64,000 bases of DNA from Draconibacterium mangrovi (GCF_010586825.1 NZ_JAAAGB010000005.1:372001-436000), one strand, 5' to 3'; positions 22,701 to 31,170 are shown, counted from the stretch's first letter. Translations and numbers: made by a program. The notes: generated from the sequence alone by a model not told the origin.

Positions 22701-22962
22701 CATGTTTAGCCAGCGTTATATTCAAGATGCTTCGTACCTGAAAATTGCCAACATTGAACTGGGTTACAATATGCCCGACAAATGGTTTGGCGGATACATT
22801 AGCGGAGTTCGTGTTTACGCATCGGCTCAAAATGTGGCCACATTGTCGAAATACAAAGGTTACAACGTAGATTTTGCAGGAGGAACATTTACTCCGGGTT
22901 ACAACTACGCTTCGTATCCAACACCACGAAGCATGATGTTCGGAGTAAACCTTTCATTCTAA
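19765..22962 (+). CDS. SusC/RagA TonB-dependent outer-membrane transporter
   Basis: The ATG at 19765 gives a proper signal peptide (MKYLFLILLGLLAFSTATYA); the frame extends upstream only through a non-ATG start inside the preceding gene. The 1065-residue protein has a CarboxypepD_reg domain (about 35-115, ITVNGKIVDENGEPLPG and GATIQQKG), a short TonB-box-like stretch (DQVVVVGYGTQRKVD, about 122-137), the plug domain with RIRGIGSFGSTAPLYVVDGVP and ASAAAIYGSRAANGVVIITTK, and then a 22-strand barrel ending in FGVNLSF with the C-terminal Phe needed for barrel assembly. It imports oligosaccharides across the outer membrane together with the SusD encoded 29 bases downstream. The flanking enzymes point to arabinan fragments. 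Confidence 0.96.
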   Translation: MKYLFLILLGLLAFSTATYAEGSGNADQVSIAQQDNITVNGKIVDENGEPLPGATIQQKGTTNGTITDIDGNFSLSVPSDAALSISFIGYKSIEVNVEGKTQLGSITLAPDMIGLDQVVVVGYGTQRKVDLTGSVAIVDTEEMKKVSNSNISTMLQGKVSGVQITSDGQPGADPTVRIRGIGSFGSTAPLYVVDGVPMGTTIRDFSPNDIETLQVLKDASAAAIYGSRAANGVVIITTKQGKKNQAMKIDYKGYVGIDQVQEGVYDVMDASQYAQYVTMAYNNSDMDVPAGYNPSSDKYLDPSEVNTDWFQEAFKTGIRQNHNINLSGGGENNTYNIALDYFSQEGTMEGAGPNFERYTARINNSMDVKFIKIKTNFVYSHSDQDNMSLSNANEYVQGLYGAQFPVMASALLTPPSIKAYDESTWVLDDKISAASEYNYDSYGYGTYYDDVHGDLRVTNLLLTNNLLERNTVVDRIVASGSANVDLIDMVGLQSENHSFEYNLNLSYSKTTAKDFTFVPAFIQSTTNYLSKSNETLSQGYRNFSDALIENTLNYDGKFGRHHVNVLAGQTFQRELFHTLAGKGVNLPEPYYLQVNNAEETAASTFETEHVLASYIGRVNYNFDDKYLLSATVRRDGSSRLSSDDRWDWFPSVSAGWRIERENFFPVDESTVNLFKIRGSYGELGNENIGEYQYMDVMSRGNYTYSFDNNKVTGSAISNYVNTGIMWEKKKTIDFGLDLGMFNNKLEFTFDWYKSTSEDLLYSVAVPTNAGATNGTVTMNAATMENSGLEFLVAYHNHQHAVNFDLSANLSTLNNKVTKLGVSGEPRTDGNSRTEVGREVGSFYGYVYEGIFQSQEEIDTRINSEGNYVNQNGAQPGDVAYADLNNDGEITNEDQTYLGSGLPDFNFGFNARAEWKGLDLSVATHGAAGFKAVDFIDVALRGSYGALNKNVDLLNAWTPDNTNTDVPRVAYKSSGSITNDMFSQRYIQDASYLKIANIELGYNMPDKWFGGYISGVRVYASAQNVATLSKYKGYNVDFAGGTFTPGYNYASYPTPRSMMFGVNLSF

Positions 22963-22991
22963 AACTATAATCGAATAAAGAAGAAATCATT

Positions 22992-24749
22992 ATGAAAAGA
23001 TTAAATATAATTCTAGCAATGTTGGCGCTTATTGGAGGTTTTACCGCCTGCAATGAGCAACTGGATGTAGTGAATCCGAACAACCAGACGACCTATGATT
23101 TTGGTAATACAGAATCTGAACTTCAGGAGGCGATTATTGCGTGCTACAACCGCATTCGCCTTGAAGGTACGTATGCCCGTGTTGGTTATACTTTAGATGC
23201 TGTACGTGGCGATGAAGTTTGGAACTCATCCCAACAGTGGTATTTAGACTACGACAATCTCAACTCTCCGGGAACAATCGGAATTGGTGACGAGTGGCCC
23301 TGGCGCGACAACTATCATGTGGTTAACCGCACCAACTTTGTATTATCGAAAGTTGATGAAGTTGATTTGTCGGACGATGCATACAACGAGATTAAAGGAC
23401 AGGCACTGTTCCTCAGATCTTTGGCTTACTACGCATTGGCTACGTATTATCAAACTGTTCCTTTGATTACTGATTATGCTTCGTATTCTGACATAAATAC
23501 CATGTATGCGGCTAACAATACGCAAGATGAAGTATTTGATCAAATTGAGGCCGACTTTGCCGAAGCGATGAATATTTTGCCGTCGCGCGATGAAGGTGGC
23601 GAGTGGGCCGGAGGTCGTGCGACATGTGGTGCTGCTGCCGGATATTTGGCTCGCACATTAATGTTCCGTCATAAATTTAACGAAGCTTACGCGGTACTGA
23701 AAGAGATTATTGCCGGTAAATACGGACATTACGAGTTGGTGGCCGACTATGGTGACAATTTTAAAGAGGATACCGAAAACAACGCAGAAAGTCTTTTCGA
23801 AGTGCAATTTTTAGACTTCGGAACAGGCGGAACTGACGAAGAGTGGACTCCGGTAAACATTAGCCCGGAAGCCACCCAGGGACACGCCGTAGAAAGTAAC
23901 TTTGCTTCTCAGCAATTGGGTAGCTGGGGCGACCTTGCAGGAGCTCCATGGTTGTATAACCTGTTCATAGCAGAGAATTGTACTGATGGCCGTTTAGATC
24001 CACGATTATACTGGACACTGGTAACTTACGAACCGGAATATAGCACTTATACCGGTCTGAAAACTGATGCATATCCTAATGGAGATCCTCGTAGTAATAC
24101 AATTTACGAGCAGGAAATTACTGAAACTCCGCTATCAAACAATGCACAGGGTGGTATCTCTATCGCGAAATTCACAAATGCGAGAAACAACATCTACAGT
24201 TCAATTACAAATGGATTGCACTGCGGTGTTAACCTTCGCCTAATGCGTTACAGCGATGTTTTATTGCGTGCAGCAGAATGCGAAAATGAAATCAACGGCC
24301 CAACACAAACGGCTATCGATTACATTAACGAAGTACGTAGCCGTGTTGCTCTTGAAGATCTTGAGGTTGCTGACTTCCCGTCGGCCAATGCGTTGTTCGA
24401 ACAAATTGCAAACGTTGAGCGCCCAAAAGAATTTGGTTGCGAAAACGGACGTGGAATTGACTTACTTCGCTGGGGATTCTTTTACGATTCGGATCGTTTG
24501 AATCAGTTGGTTGAACATGGTTACTATAAGCGTGATGGTACTGCTTCAACAGAACCACTTACTGCTGAAAATGCCGACGATTCATCGTTCAAGTATTACT
24601 ATAAAGGACATGAATATTTTCCAATATTTCAATCTACTCTTAATGCCAACCCAAATCTTGTGGGTAACTCGGCAAATAAGAACGAGGATAACGGACCTGC
24701 TTTTTTTGAGAAAGGGTACATGGTTCGTCCTGTTGTTGATTTGAATTAG
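22992..24749 (+). CDS. SusD/RagB family lipoprotein
   Basis: This 585-residue lipoprotein (signal ALIGGFTAC, Cys about residue 20) is the lid and binding partner of the SusC just upstream. It shows the SusD N-terminal part (EQLDVVNPNNQTTYDF, then EAIIACYNRIR), the helical TPR-like region with EIKGQALFLRSLAYYALATYY (residues about 130-155), and the C-terminal SusD domain with LRLMRYSDVLLRAAECENE and AIDYINEVRSRV. RPKEFGCENGRGIDLLRWG near residue 475 is the conserved E-F-E-G-R-W-like block. Length is typical. It is followed by a long perfect hairpin rather than by an immediate next gene, which may set the ratio between SusCD and the enzymes. Confidence 0.95.
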   Translation: MKRLNIILAMLALIGGFTACNEQLDVVNPNNQTTYDFGNTESELQEAIIACYNRIRLEGTYARVGYTLDAVRGDEVWNSSQQWYLDYDNLNSPGTIGIGDEWPWRDNYHVVNRTNFVLSKVDEVDLSDDAYNEIKGQALFLRSLAYYALATYYQTVPLITDYASYSDINTMYAANNTQDEVFDQIEADFAEAMNILPSRDEGGEWAGGRATCGAAAGYLARTLMFRHKFNEAYAVLKEIIAGKYGHYELVADYGDNFKEDTENNAESLFEVQFLDFGTGGTDEEWTPVNISPEATQGHAVESNFASQQLGSWGDLAGAPWLYNLFIAENCTDGRLDPRLYWTLVTYEPEYSTYTGLKTDAYPNGDPRSNTIYEQEITETPLSNNAQGGISIAKFTNARNNIYSSITNGLHCGVNLRLMRYSDVLLRAAECENEINGPTQTAIDYINEVRSRVALEDLEVADFPSANALFEQIANVERPKEFGCENGRGIDLLRWGFFYDSDRLNQLVEHGYYKRDGTASTEPLTAENADDSSFKYYYKGHEYFPIFQSTLNANPNLVGNSANKNEDNGPAFFEKGYMVRPVVDLN

Positions 24750-24775
24750 GAAAAATTAGCGAGAAGCAGAGATTT

Positions 24776-24809
24776 CCTTATCGGAGTACAAAACGGTACT
24801 CCGATAAGG
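24776..24809 (+). terminator. 14-bp perfect hairpin between susD and the GH43 genes
   Basis: CCTTATCGGAGTAC (24776-24789) pairs perfectly with GTACTCCGATAAGG (24796-24809) around a six-base AAAACG loop. There is no U-run after it, so it is more likely a 3'-end stabiliser or partial terminator that raises susCD mRNA relative to the downstream enzyme genes than a full stop. Confidence 0.65.
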
Positions 24810-24837
24810 TGGTCATTTAATCAAAAACAAATTTGAA

Positions 24838-26529
24838 ATGAAACTAAAGTATTTACTGATTTTATTTATCAGCATTACTGCTCTATCGATTGTAGGATGC
24901 AGTGACGATGATCTGGGACCAACAGGCATAACTACAAAGCCTGAAGATCCGGATGATAATACTGATCCCGATATAGATTTTATCATTCCGTCATATGCCG
25001 ACGACTATTCCGCAATAGCATCGTGGGATAAACGTAACGAGTGGAATCTGGCCAACGTTCACGACCCGTCAGTTGCCTACTACAACGGATATTACTATAT
25101 GTACGGTACCGATGCGTCGTATGGTAATTCGCACGAAGGACACGGTCATTTTCAGGGAAAACGTTCAACCGACCTGGTTAACTGGGAATGGGTAGGCGGA
25201 CCTTTTTATGAAGCACCATCCTGGGTAGCTGATTCACTTAACGCCATTCGTTTGCGTATGAATCTTGAGGCCATTGCAAACGACAATATACAATACGGTT
25301 ATTGGGCACCGGTAGTACGGCGGGTTAACGTTGGAGGACAAGAGATTTTGAGGATGTACTATAGTATCGTTATTCATAACTACATAAAAACCGGAAACCC
25401 CACTACTGCCAGCTTTGATGGAAGCTGGACTGAACGCGCCTTTATCGGCATGTGCGAATCGACCGATCCGGCAGGAGCGGTATGGGAAGACAAAGGTTTT
25501 GTTACAACTTCATCGTCAGATCGTGGTCTTGATTTTAGCCGTGCCAGTATATCAGACTGGAGTGGATATTTCTACTACAACGCTATCGATCCTACATACA
25601 TCGTATCGCCCGAAGGAAATCATTACCTGATACACGGCTCGTGGCATAGCGGCTTTGCTCTTTTGCAGGTAGATGCAACAACCGGAAAACCGTTAAACAC
25701 ACTTGGCAACCCCTGGGCTGACAATGCAAGTGAACTCACTGCGAGATATGGAGCAAGAGTCGGTACACGTTCGAATGGCTCGCGTTGGCAAGCCAGCGAA
25801 GCCCCGGAGGTAATTTACAAAGATGGATACTACTATTTGTTTATGGCTTACGATGGCCTTGATGTACCATACAACACGCGGGTGGTTCGAAGCGAAAATA
25901 TTGAAGGACCCTATTACGATATTACCGGGCGTAACTTTACCAACGGACAAGGAGACAGTTACCCGATTGTAACTCACCCATACAAATTCAATCTTAGCAA
26001 CGGATGGGTAGGAATAGCACACTGCTGTATATTCCAAAAAGAAAATACCGACGAATGGTTCTACATGTCTCAGGGACGATTGCCCGTAAACGTTGGCGGC
26101 AATCCATTCTCCAATGCCATTATGATGGGGCACGTACGTCGTATCGTTTGGTGTCCGGCCTCGGTAAACGAACCCAATAACCTGTGGCCTATTGCATTGC
26201 CCGAACGATATGCCGGCGTACCTGAAGAATACGGTACAATTACCGAAAACGAGCTGATAGGAACCTGGGAGCATATAAATCTGAGCTACCGCTTCGCTCA
26301 ACAAAATAGCGCCACCGGTCTCACCCTCAAATCAGACGGTACGATGACAGGTGCACTAACAGGTAACTGGAGTTACAATGAGTCGAAAAAACAACTAACA
26401 CTTGGTAATGTAATTGTTTGCGTTGAACGCGAAGTAGACTGGGAAGCCTCTCCCCGACGTGTTACGCTGGTGTATGCCGGAACGGAGAAAAATCTTAACG
26501 CAACCTATTGGGGTAAAAAGTCGAAATAA
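24838..26529 (+). CDS. GH43 endo-arabinanase-like lipoprotein with C-terminal beta-domain
   Basis: This 563-residue lipoprotein (signal ITALSIVGC, Cys about residue 21, followed by an acidic surface-export-like stretch SDDDLG) has a GH43 propeller at about 55-460 and an extra C-terminal beta-barrel at about 470-563 (ELIGTWEHINLSYRF ... GTEKNLNATYWGKK). Catalytic acids fit NVHDPSVAYY (base Asp, about 78), NAIDPTYIVSPEGNHYLIHGSW (modulator Asp, about 248) and ASEAPEVIYKDGYYYLF (acid Glu, about 323). The extra barrel is found in Bacteroidota arabinan endo-1,5-alpha-L-arabinosidases. It would cut the arabinan backbone, probably at the cell surface. Its stop overlaps the start of the next gene (TAATG), indicating translational coupling. 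Confidence 0.85.
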   Translation: MKLKYLLILFISITALSIVGCSDDDLGPTGITTKPEDPDDNTDPDIDFIIPSYADDYSAIASWDKRNEWNLANVHDPSVAYYNGYYYMYGTDASYGNSHEGHGHFQGKRSTDLVNWEWVGGPFYEAPSWVADSLNAIRLRMNLEAIANDNIQYGYWAPVVRRVNVGGQEILRMYYSIVIHNYIKTGNPTTASFDGSWTERAFIGMCESTDPAGAVWEDKGFVTTSSSDRGLDFSRASISDWSGYFYYNAIDPTYIVSPEGNHYLIHGSWHSGFALLQVDATTGKPLNTLGNPWADNASELTARYGARVGTRSNGSRWQASEAPEVIYKDGYYYLFMAYDGLDVPYNTRVVRSENIEGPYYDITGRNFTNGQGDSYPIVTHPYKFNLSNGWVGIAHCCIFQKENTDEWFYMSQGRLPVNVGGNPFSNAIMMGHVRRIVWCPASVNEPNNLWPIALPERYAGVPEEYGTITENELIGTWEHINLSYRFAQQNSATGLTLKSDGTMTGALTGNWSYNESKKQLTLGNVIVCVEREVDWEASPRRVTLVYAGTEKNLNATYWGKKSK

Positions 26530-27530
26530 TGAAATCAACAGCAAACATATTGGCAGTGTGTCTTTTGGGTTCAGTCCTATTGAATTGTACTTCTGCAAAC
26601 AAGGATGGTGAAACACAAGTTGCGGCCAATACTTCCGTAAAGGAAGTTAATATCAATAATCCTATTATTACCGATAAGTTCTCGGCCGATCCGGCAGCTT
26701 TGGTATCTGACAACACCGTGTACCTCTACGCAGGCCACGATGAAGCACCTGACGATTTCAACTTTTACCGGATGAACGAATGGCTTGTGTATTCTTCTAC
26801 CGACATGGTAAACTGGAAAGAACATGCAGTTCCACTTAAAACAACAGATTTTGAGTGGGCAAAAGGTGATGCATGGGCAGCTCAGGTAATCGGGCGCAAC
26901 GGAAAATTTTACTGGTATGTAACTGTTGAACACGGCAGTATTCCCGGAAAATCAATTGGCATTGCTGTTGCCGACAGTCCGGTTGGTCCGTTTAAAGATG
27001 CACTTGGGAAAGCTCTGATAACAAACGATATGACCACTGATAAAACACAAATCAGCTGGGACGATATCGATCCGACGGTTTACATCGACGAGGATGGCCA
27101 GGCCTACCTGTATTGGGGAAATACGGCTTGTTACTGGGCCAAACTTAAAGACAATATGATTGAACTTGATGGCGAAATACATACCGTTGATTTGCCTTAT
27201 TTTACCGAAGCTCCATGGATTCACAAACGTGGCGATTGGTATTACCTGTCATACGCCTATCAATTTCCCGAGAAAACGGCTTATGCCATGAGTAAATCGA
27301 TTACCGGACCATGGGAATACAAAGGCATTTTAAATGAACTGGCCGGCAATTCAAATACAAACCATCAGGCTATTATCGAATTTAAAGATCAGTGGTATTT
27401 TATTTATCACACCGGAGGTATTCAGCCTAACGGCGGAAGTTTTCGCCGGTCGGTTTGTATCGACGAACTGCACTATAACCCGGATGGTACAATGAAACGG
27501 GTAGTTATGACATCTGAAGGAATTCAATAA
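26529..27530 (+). CDS. GH43 glycosidase, lipoprotein
   Basis: This 333-residue lipoprotein (signal LAVCLLGSVLLNC, Cys about residue 18) is a single-domain GH43. The base Asp is in KFSADPAALV (about residue 56), the modulator Asp in DDIDPTVYIDEDGQAYLYWG (about 180) and the acid Glu in YFTEAPWIHKRGDWYYLSYA (about 226). It resembles exo-acting alpha-L-arabinofuranosidase or beta-xylosidase members more than endo-arabinanases, because it lacks the C-C-x-G loop seen in the next gene. It is translationally coupled to the upstream GH43 by a one-base overlap and lies ten bases before a third GH43. Together the three enzymes give endo and debranching or exo activities for arabinan. Its linkage specificity cannot be read directly. 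Confidence 0.85.
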   Translation: MKSTANILAVCLLGSVLLNCTSANKDGETQVAANTSVKEVNINNPIITDKFSADPAALVSDNTVYLYAGHDEAPDDFNFYRMNEWLVYSSTDMVNWKEHAVPLKTTDFEWAKGDAWAAQVIGRNGKFYWYVTVEHGSIPGKSIGIAVADSPVGPFKDALGKALITNDMTTDKTQISWDDIDPTVYIDEDGQAYLYWGNTACYWAKLKDNMIELDGEIHTVDLPYFTEAPWIHKRGDWYYLSYAYQFPEKTAYAMSKSITGPWEYKGILNELAGNSNTNHQAIIEFKDQWYFIYHTGGIQPNGGSFRRSVCIDELHYNPDGTMKRVVMTSEGIQ

Positions 27531-27539
27531 TCAAATCAA

Positions 27540-28517
27540 ATGAAGCAATCAATTTTTATCATAATAGCGCTGGTCCTTTTTTCGGGAAAAGTGTTTTCGC
27601 AAATCTTTGTTCACGATCCGGTTATAGCACAACAAAACGATAAATATTATTTGTTTTGCACCGGATTGGGAATAACAATCTGGTCGTCGCCAGATATGGA
27701 AAACTGGACAAAAGAAGGCCGCGTTTTTGATCAAACACCTCAATGGGTTTCGGAAACACTGGACGACTTTGCAGGGCACATGTGGGCGCCCGATATTATC
27801 TACAATAATGGACAGTATTTTTTATATTATTCGGTATCGGCATTTGGTAAAAATACCTCGTGTATTGGAGTCGCCACAAACAGCACCCTTAACCCTGAAG
27901 ACACGGATTATAAGTGGGTTGATCACGGAATAGTAATTCAGTCAGTACCGGGAAGAGACGACTGGAATGCCATTGATCCTGCTATTGCTTTTGATGACGA
28001 CGAGCAACCATGGATGTCTTTCGGATCGTTTTGGAATGGACTAAAACTCGTAAAATTAGACAACGACCTAAAAAACATTGCGCAACCCGAGGAATGGCAT
28101 ACTATTGCAAAACGGCAAAGAAGTTTTGACATTGAAGAAGCAGATGCTGGAGATGGTGCAATAGAAGCACCGTTTATATTCAAACAGAATGGGTATTACT
28201 ACCTTTTTGTATCTTTCGATTATTGTTGCCGTGGAGCCGAAAGCAACTATAAGATAATGGTCGGTCGCGCAAAAAACATCGAGGGCCCTTATTTCGATAA
28301 AAATGGAAAATCGATGCTAAACGGTGGAGGGTCGCTGGTGCTTAAAGGCAATGAAAACTGGTATGGCATTGGGCACAATGCAGCCTATACTTTTGATGGA
28401 AAAGATTATTTGGTATGCCATGGCTACGACAAACACGACAATGCCAGGCAAAAACTGATTATTAGGGAAATACAGTGGGATAAGAACGACTGGCCGGTGG
28501 TTGATCAAACGAAATAA
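27540..28517 (+). CDS. GH43 endo-1,5-alpha-L-arabinanase, secreted
   Basis: This 325-residue enzyme has a cleavable signal (MKQSIFIIIALVLFSGKVFS) and no lipobox, so it is periplasmic or released. It carries the best endo-arabinanase signatures of the three GH43 genes: FVHDPVIAQQNDKYYLF (base Asp, about 25), NAIDPAIAFDDDEQPWMSFGSFW (modulator Asp, about 142) and AIEAPFIFKQNGYYYLFVS (acid Glu, about 205) followed by FDYCCRGAESNY, the Cys-Cys loop conserved in arabinanases. HMWAPDI is the conserved blade-2 motif. It is the third GH43 in the run, ten bases after the second, and is followed after 95 bases by the GH51 arabinofuranosidase. It should split arabinan chains into short oligosaccharides in the periplasm. 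Confidence 0.9.
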   Translation: MKQSIFIIIALVLFSGKVFSQIFVHDPVIAQQNDKYYLFCTGLGITIWSSPDMENWTKEGRVFDQTPQWVSETLDDFAGHMWAPDIIYNNGQYFLYYSVSAFGKNTSCIGVATNSTLNPEDTDYKWVDHGIVIQSVPGRDDWNAIDPAIAFDDDEQPWMSFGSFWNGLKLVKLDNDLKNIAQPEEWHTIAKRQRSFDIEEADAGDGAIEAPFIFKQNGYYYLFVSFDYCCRGAESNYKIMVGRAKNIEGPYFDKNGKSMLNGGGSLVLKGNENWYGIGHNAAYTFDGKDYLVCHGYDKHDNARQKLIIREIQWDKNDWPVVDQTK

Positions 28518-28612
28518 CGATTTGCCGAATGTTGGGCAGCTTGTTTTAAGAGCTTCTGCTTAGCCACTTTGGATTAAAATTTTATTGGACACATACATAA
28601 AATAGCTGAATC

Positions 28613-30145
28613 ATGTTAAAATTAAAAATCACATTAGCTGCTTTACTTCTGTTTGCAGTTTCGGTGTCTTTTGCACAAAGTACACTTAAGCTGCACACCG
28701 ATCAGGCAGAGACAAAAATTAACAAAGAAATTTACGGACACTTTGCTGAGCACCTTGGCCGCTGTATTTACGGTGGTATTTATGTTGGAGAAAATTCCGA
28801 CATCTCGAATACCCGTGGTTTCCGCGATGATGTAATTGTAGCGCTTCAGGAAATGGATATTCCGGTATTGCGCTGGCCCGGAGGATGTTTCGGAGATACC
28901 TACCACTGGAAAGACGGAATTGGCCCCCAAAAAGACCGCCCGTCAATGGTAAATATTCACTGGGGTGGAGTTACCGAAGATAACAGCTTTGGAACACACG
29001 AATTTCTCGATTTTTGTGAAATTATTGGTGCTGAACCATACATTAATATAAATGTTGGATCGGGAACCGTGCAGGAAGCTTCGGAGTGGGTTGAATACGT
29101 TACTTCATCGAACGTTAGCCCAATGACCGACTTGCGTAAAGAGAACGGCCGCGAAGAGCCATGGGATGTAAAATACTGGGGAATTGGTAACGAAAACTGG
29201 GGCTGCGGAGGAAACATGACTCCTGAATATTATTCTGATTTATACAATCGTTTTGCCAGCTACTGTGGGGGTGCCGAGTATAAAATTGCCGGTGGTCCGA
29301 ACGTTGCCGACTACAACTGGATGGAAGTGGTAATGCAAAAAACCATGCGTCATCCTCACCTGGTTCAGGGAGTTTCGTTGCATGCTTACACCTTTACAAC
29401 TGCGTGGGAAGATAAAGGACATGCCACCGATTTTGGCGAAAAAGAGTGGATTTCGTTACTGAATAATACGCTGAATATGGAAACATTGGTTAACCGTCAT
29501 TCAACCATTATGGACAAATACGATCCGGCCAAACGGGTTGGTTTAATTGTTGATGAATGGGGTAACTGGTTTAATGTTGAAGAAGGAACAAACCCCGGAT
29601 TTCTGTACCAGCAAAACACTTTGCGCGACGCTTTGGTAGCCGGTATCAACCTGAATATATTTAACAACCACGCCGACCGCGTTAAGATGAGTAATATTGC
29701 TCAAACCGTTAATGTTTTGCAATCGGTTATTCTTACCAAAGACGATGAAATGGTATTGACACCAACTTACTATGTATTTAAAATGTACAGCGTTCACCAG
29801 GATGCAACAATGATTCCGGCGAACCTGAAAACCGACAAATATGAACTCGATGGAAAATCAGTTCCTACTGTTCACGCTTCGGCTTCAACAAAAGATGGTG
29901 TAGTTTCAATTACACTTTGTAACCTGAATCCGAATGAAAGCGAATCAATCGAAATTGAAGTGACCGGAGATGATTTCTCATCAGCAAACGGACAAATTAT
30001 CACTTCTGACAAAATGAATAACTATAATGATTTTGGCAGGCAGGAAACGGTAAGCTTAAAAGACTTTGATGTTGCCAAACCAAAAAACGGTAAATTAACT
30101 GTTGAGCTACCATCAAAATCAGTTGTTTTGGTACAATTACAATAA
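28613..30145 (+). CDS. GH51 alpha-L-arabinofuranosidase, secreted
   Basis: This 510-residue enzyme starts with a signal peptide ([18 protein letters not shown]). It has the GH51 layout: [23 protein letters not shown] at the barrel start, [22 protein letters not shown], acid/base Glu in [12 protein letters not shown] (about residue 193) and nucleophile Glu in [11 protein letters not shown] (about 313), followed by a C-terminal beta-sandwich. Length is normal. It removes alpha-L-arabinofuranosyl residues from the oligosaccharides made by the GH43 enzymes. It is the last gene of the arabinan locus, with a hairpin terminator 25 bases after its stop. Most GH51 enzymes are cytoplasmic, whereas the signal peptide here places this one in the periplasm, as in several Bacteroidota loci. 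Confidence 0.93.
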   Translation: MLKLKITLAALLLFAVSVSFAQSTLKLHTDQAETKINKEIYGHFAEHLGRCIYGGIYVGENSDISNTRGFRDDVIVALQEMDIPVLRWPGGCFGDTYHWKDGIGPQKDRPSMVNIHWGGVTEDNSFGTHEFLDFCEIIGAEPYININVGSGTVQEASEWVEYVTSSNVSPMTDLRKENGREEPWDVKYWGIGNENWGCGGNMTPEYYSDLYNRFASYCGGAEYKIAGGPNVADYNWMEVVMQKTMRHPHLVQGVSLHAYTFTTAWEDKGHATDFGEKEWISLLNNTLNMETLVNRHSTIMDKYDPAKRVGLIVDEWGNWFNVEEGTNPGFLYQQNTLRDALVAGINLNIFNNHADRVKMSNIAQTVNVLQSVILTKDDEMVLTPTYYVFKMYSVHQDATMIPANLKTDKYELDGKSVPTVHASASTKDGVVSITLCNLNPNESESIEIEVTGDDFSSANGQIITSDKMNNYNDFGRQETVSLKDFDVAKPKNGKLTVELPSKSVVLVQLQ

Positions 30146-30170
30146 GCGATTATCGTTTTATAAAATAGAA

Positions 30171-30197
30171 AAGGAAGCAATATTGCTTCCTTTTTTT
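30171..30197 (+). terminator. Intrinsic terminator of the arabinan operon
   Basis: AAGGAAGCAA pairs with TTGCTTCCTT across a TA loop, followed by a run of seven T. It closes the susCD-GH43-GH51 unit. The remaining bases up to 30350 show nothing recognisable. Confidence 0.88.
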
Positions 30198-30350
30198 GCA
30201 CTTAAAAGTTGCTTGTATTCTGTTTTCTTTCGTAATGTGAAATTCTCCAATAAAAGCTATTTGATCTTCAATATTTTATATTCTTGTTTAGATGATCGAT
30301 CTGCTTGATATTTCAATCTTATAGTTGTATTCAAAATATTCTCGAATTAA

Positions 30351-30380
30351 GTAGGGTATTCCAAACCAAACCTGTATATA
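30351..30380 (+). promoter_or_regulatory. ECF-type promoter motif, site A
   Basis: GTAGGGTA (30351-30358), twelve bases, then CCTGTATATA (30371-30380). The same two blocks with the same 12-base spacing occur at four other intergenic places in this window. The expected start of transcription is near 30386. The FKBP lipoprotein gene follows at 30513, with a hairpin in between. Confidence 0.7.
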
Positions 30381-30449
30381 GAATGATTGCCACATAAAGT
30401 TGTAATCAATTTTGAGGTTTTAATGGTAAAAAACGGAAACAGTTAGTGG

Positions 30450-30478
30450 CAACCCGTCTGATGAGGCGGGTTGTTTTG
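30450..30478 (+). terminator. Hairpin/T-tract in the FKBP leader (attenuator or small-RNA 3' end)
   Basis: CAACCCGTCT and AGGCGGGTTG form a stem of about ten pairs (one G-T) with a GATG loop, followed by TTTTG. It lies 70-98 bases after promoter motif A and 35 bases before the FKBP start codon, so transcripts from A would meet it before the gene. The sequence GAAACAGTTAG comes just before the stem; a near copy precedes the equivalent hairpin at 35618. Confidence 0.6.
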
Positions 30479-30512
30479 TATCCGGGAATATGAATACTTA
30501 AAAAGGAAACTA

Positions 30513-31031
30513 ATGAGAAAATTTACTTTAGGATTGATGTTTAGCTTTGTTTTTGTTCTTGGCTTATTCACATCGTGTATCGACGTTGAAACGGAAGACA
30601 GAACTTATTCCGACGAAATGTTGGAGCTCGGTGAATTGTTGAGCAGCCTGGTTGCAGAAGGCTATGATATTGATACCACGGCGCTGGGAGTATACTATAT
30701 TGTTGTGGAAGAAGGAACAGGAGCCTGCCCGGTTGATGGAGATACCATTTCAATAAATTATAATGGCTATTTTGCTGATGGCACATTGTTCGACTCCTCA
30801 GATGATTGGGCAACCGACGGTATTTGGGAATTTGTTTATGGCGAACAATCGCTGATAACCGGATTTACAAATGCACTTTCGGTGATGAAAGCCGGAAGCC
30901 AGATGCAATTTATAATACCTTCCGATCTTGCTTACGGTTCATACGGTTATGGCAGTATTGGTGAATACCAGACACTTGTTTTTGCTATTGAAATGCACGA
31001 AATAAAATCAGTCTCCAACAGCTCCGAGTAG
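30513..31031 (+). CDS. FKBP-type peptidyl-prolyl isomerase lipoprotein
   Basis: ATG 30513 (after AAAAGGAAAC) is chosen over an upstream in-frame start because it gives a clean lipoprotein signal (LGLMFSFVFVLGLFTSC, Cys about residue 22). The 172-residue protein has an FKBP domain at about 65-165: YYIVVEEGTGACPVDGDTI, ISINYNGYFADGTLFDSS, LITGFTNALSVMKAGSQMQF and IPSDLAYGSYGYG, which are the Y-x-G-x-L-x-D-G-x-x-F-D-S and P-x-x-L-A-Y-G signatures. It should catalyse proline isomerisation of exported proteins at an outer membrane leaflet. It is preceded by motif A, and its stop codon overlaps motif B, which precedes the sigma factor gene. That arrangement suggests that it belongs to the same regulon, perhaps as a folding factor for the envelope proteins encoded nearby. 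Confidence 0.9.
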   Translation: MRKFTLGLMFSFVFVLGLFTSCIDVETEDRTYSDEMLELGELLSSLVAEGYDIDTTALGVYYIVVEEGTGACPVDGDTISINYNGYFADGTLFDSSDDWATDGIWEFVYGEQSLITGFTNALSVMKAGSQMQFIIPSDLAYGSYGYGSIGEYQTLVFAIEMHEIKSVSNSSE

Positions 31032-31059
31032 GGTAAAATTCTGCCTAGCTGTATAATAA
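31028..31059 (+). promoter_or_regulatory. ECF-type promoter motif, site B
   Basis: GTAGGGTA (31028-31035), twelve bases, then GCTGTATAATAA (31048-31059). It overlaps the TAG stop of the FKBP gene and lies about 110 bases before the ECF sigma gene, as expected for an autoregulated sigma factor. Confidence 0.7.
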
Positions 31060-31091
31060 ATGAAACGAGTCCCGGATTAACGGGATGAGTT

Positions 31092-31129
31092 CATCTGTTT
31101 CCGTAAAAATAAACAATTGCAAACAGATG
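31092..31129 (+). promoter_or_regulatory. Hairpin in the sigma-factor leader
   Basis: CATCTGTTT (31092-31100) pairs with AAACAGATG (31121-31129) around a 20-base loop in the leader downstream of motif B. There is no T-run. The strand CTGTTTCCGT (31095-31104) is also exactly complementary to ACGGAAACAG at 30433-30442 in the FKBP leader, so the two leaders could in principle pair. Confidence 0.4.
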
Positions 31130-31170
31130 AAAATTGATTAAATTAAGTTCGATTTACAGAAACTGTTTCT

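Noticed and set aside
25693-26304. 203-codon open frame on the minus strand
   Set aside because: It lies fully inside the GH43 gene on the other strand, which has all catalytic motifs; it is a shadow frame.
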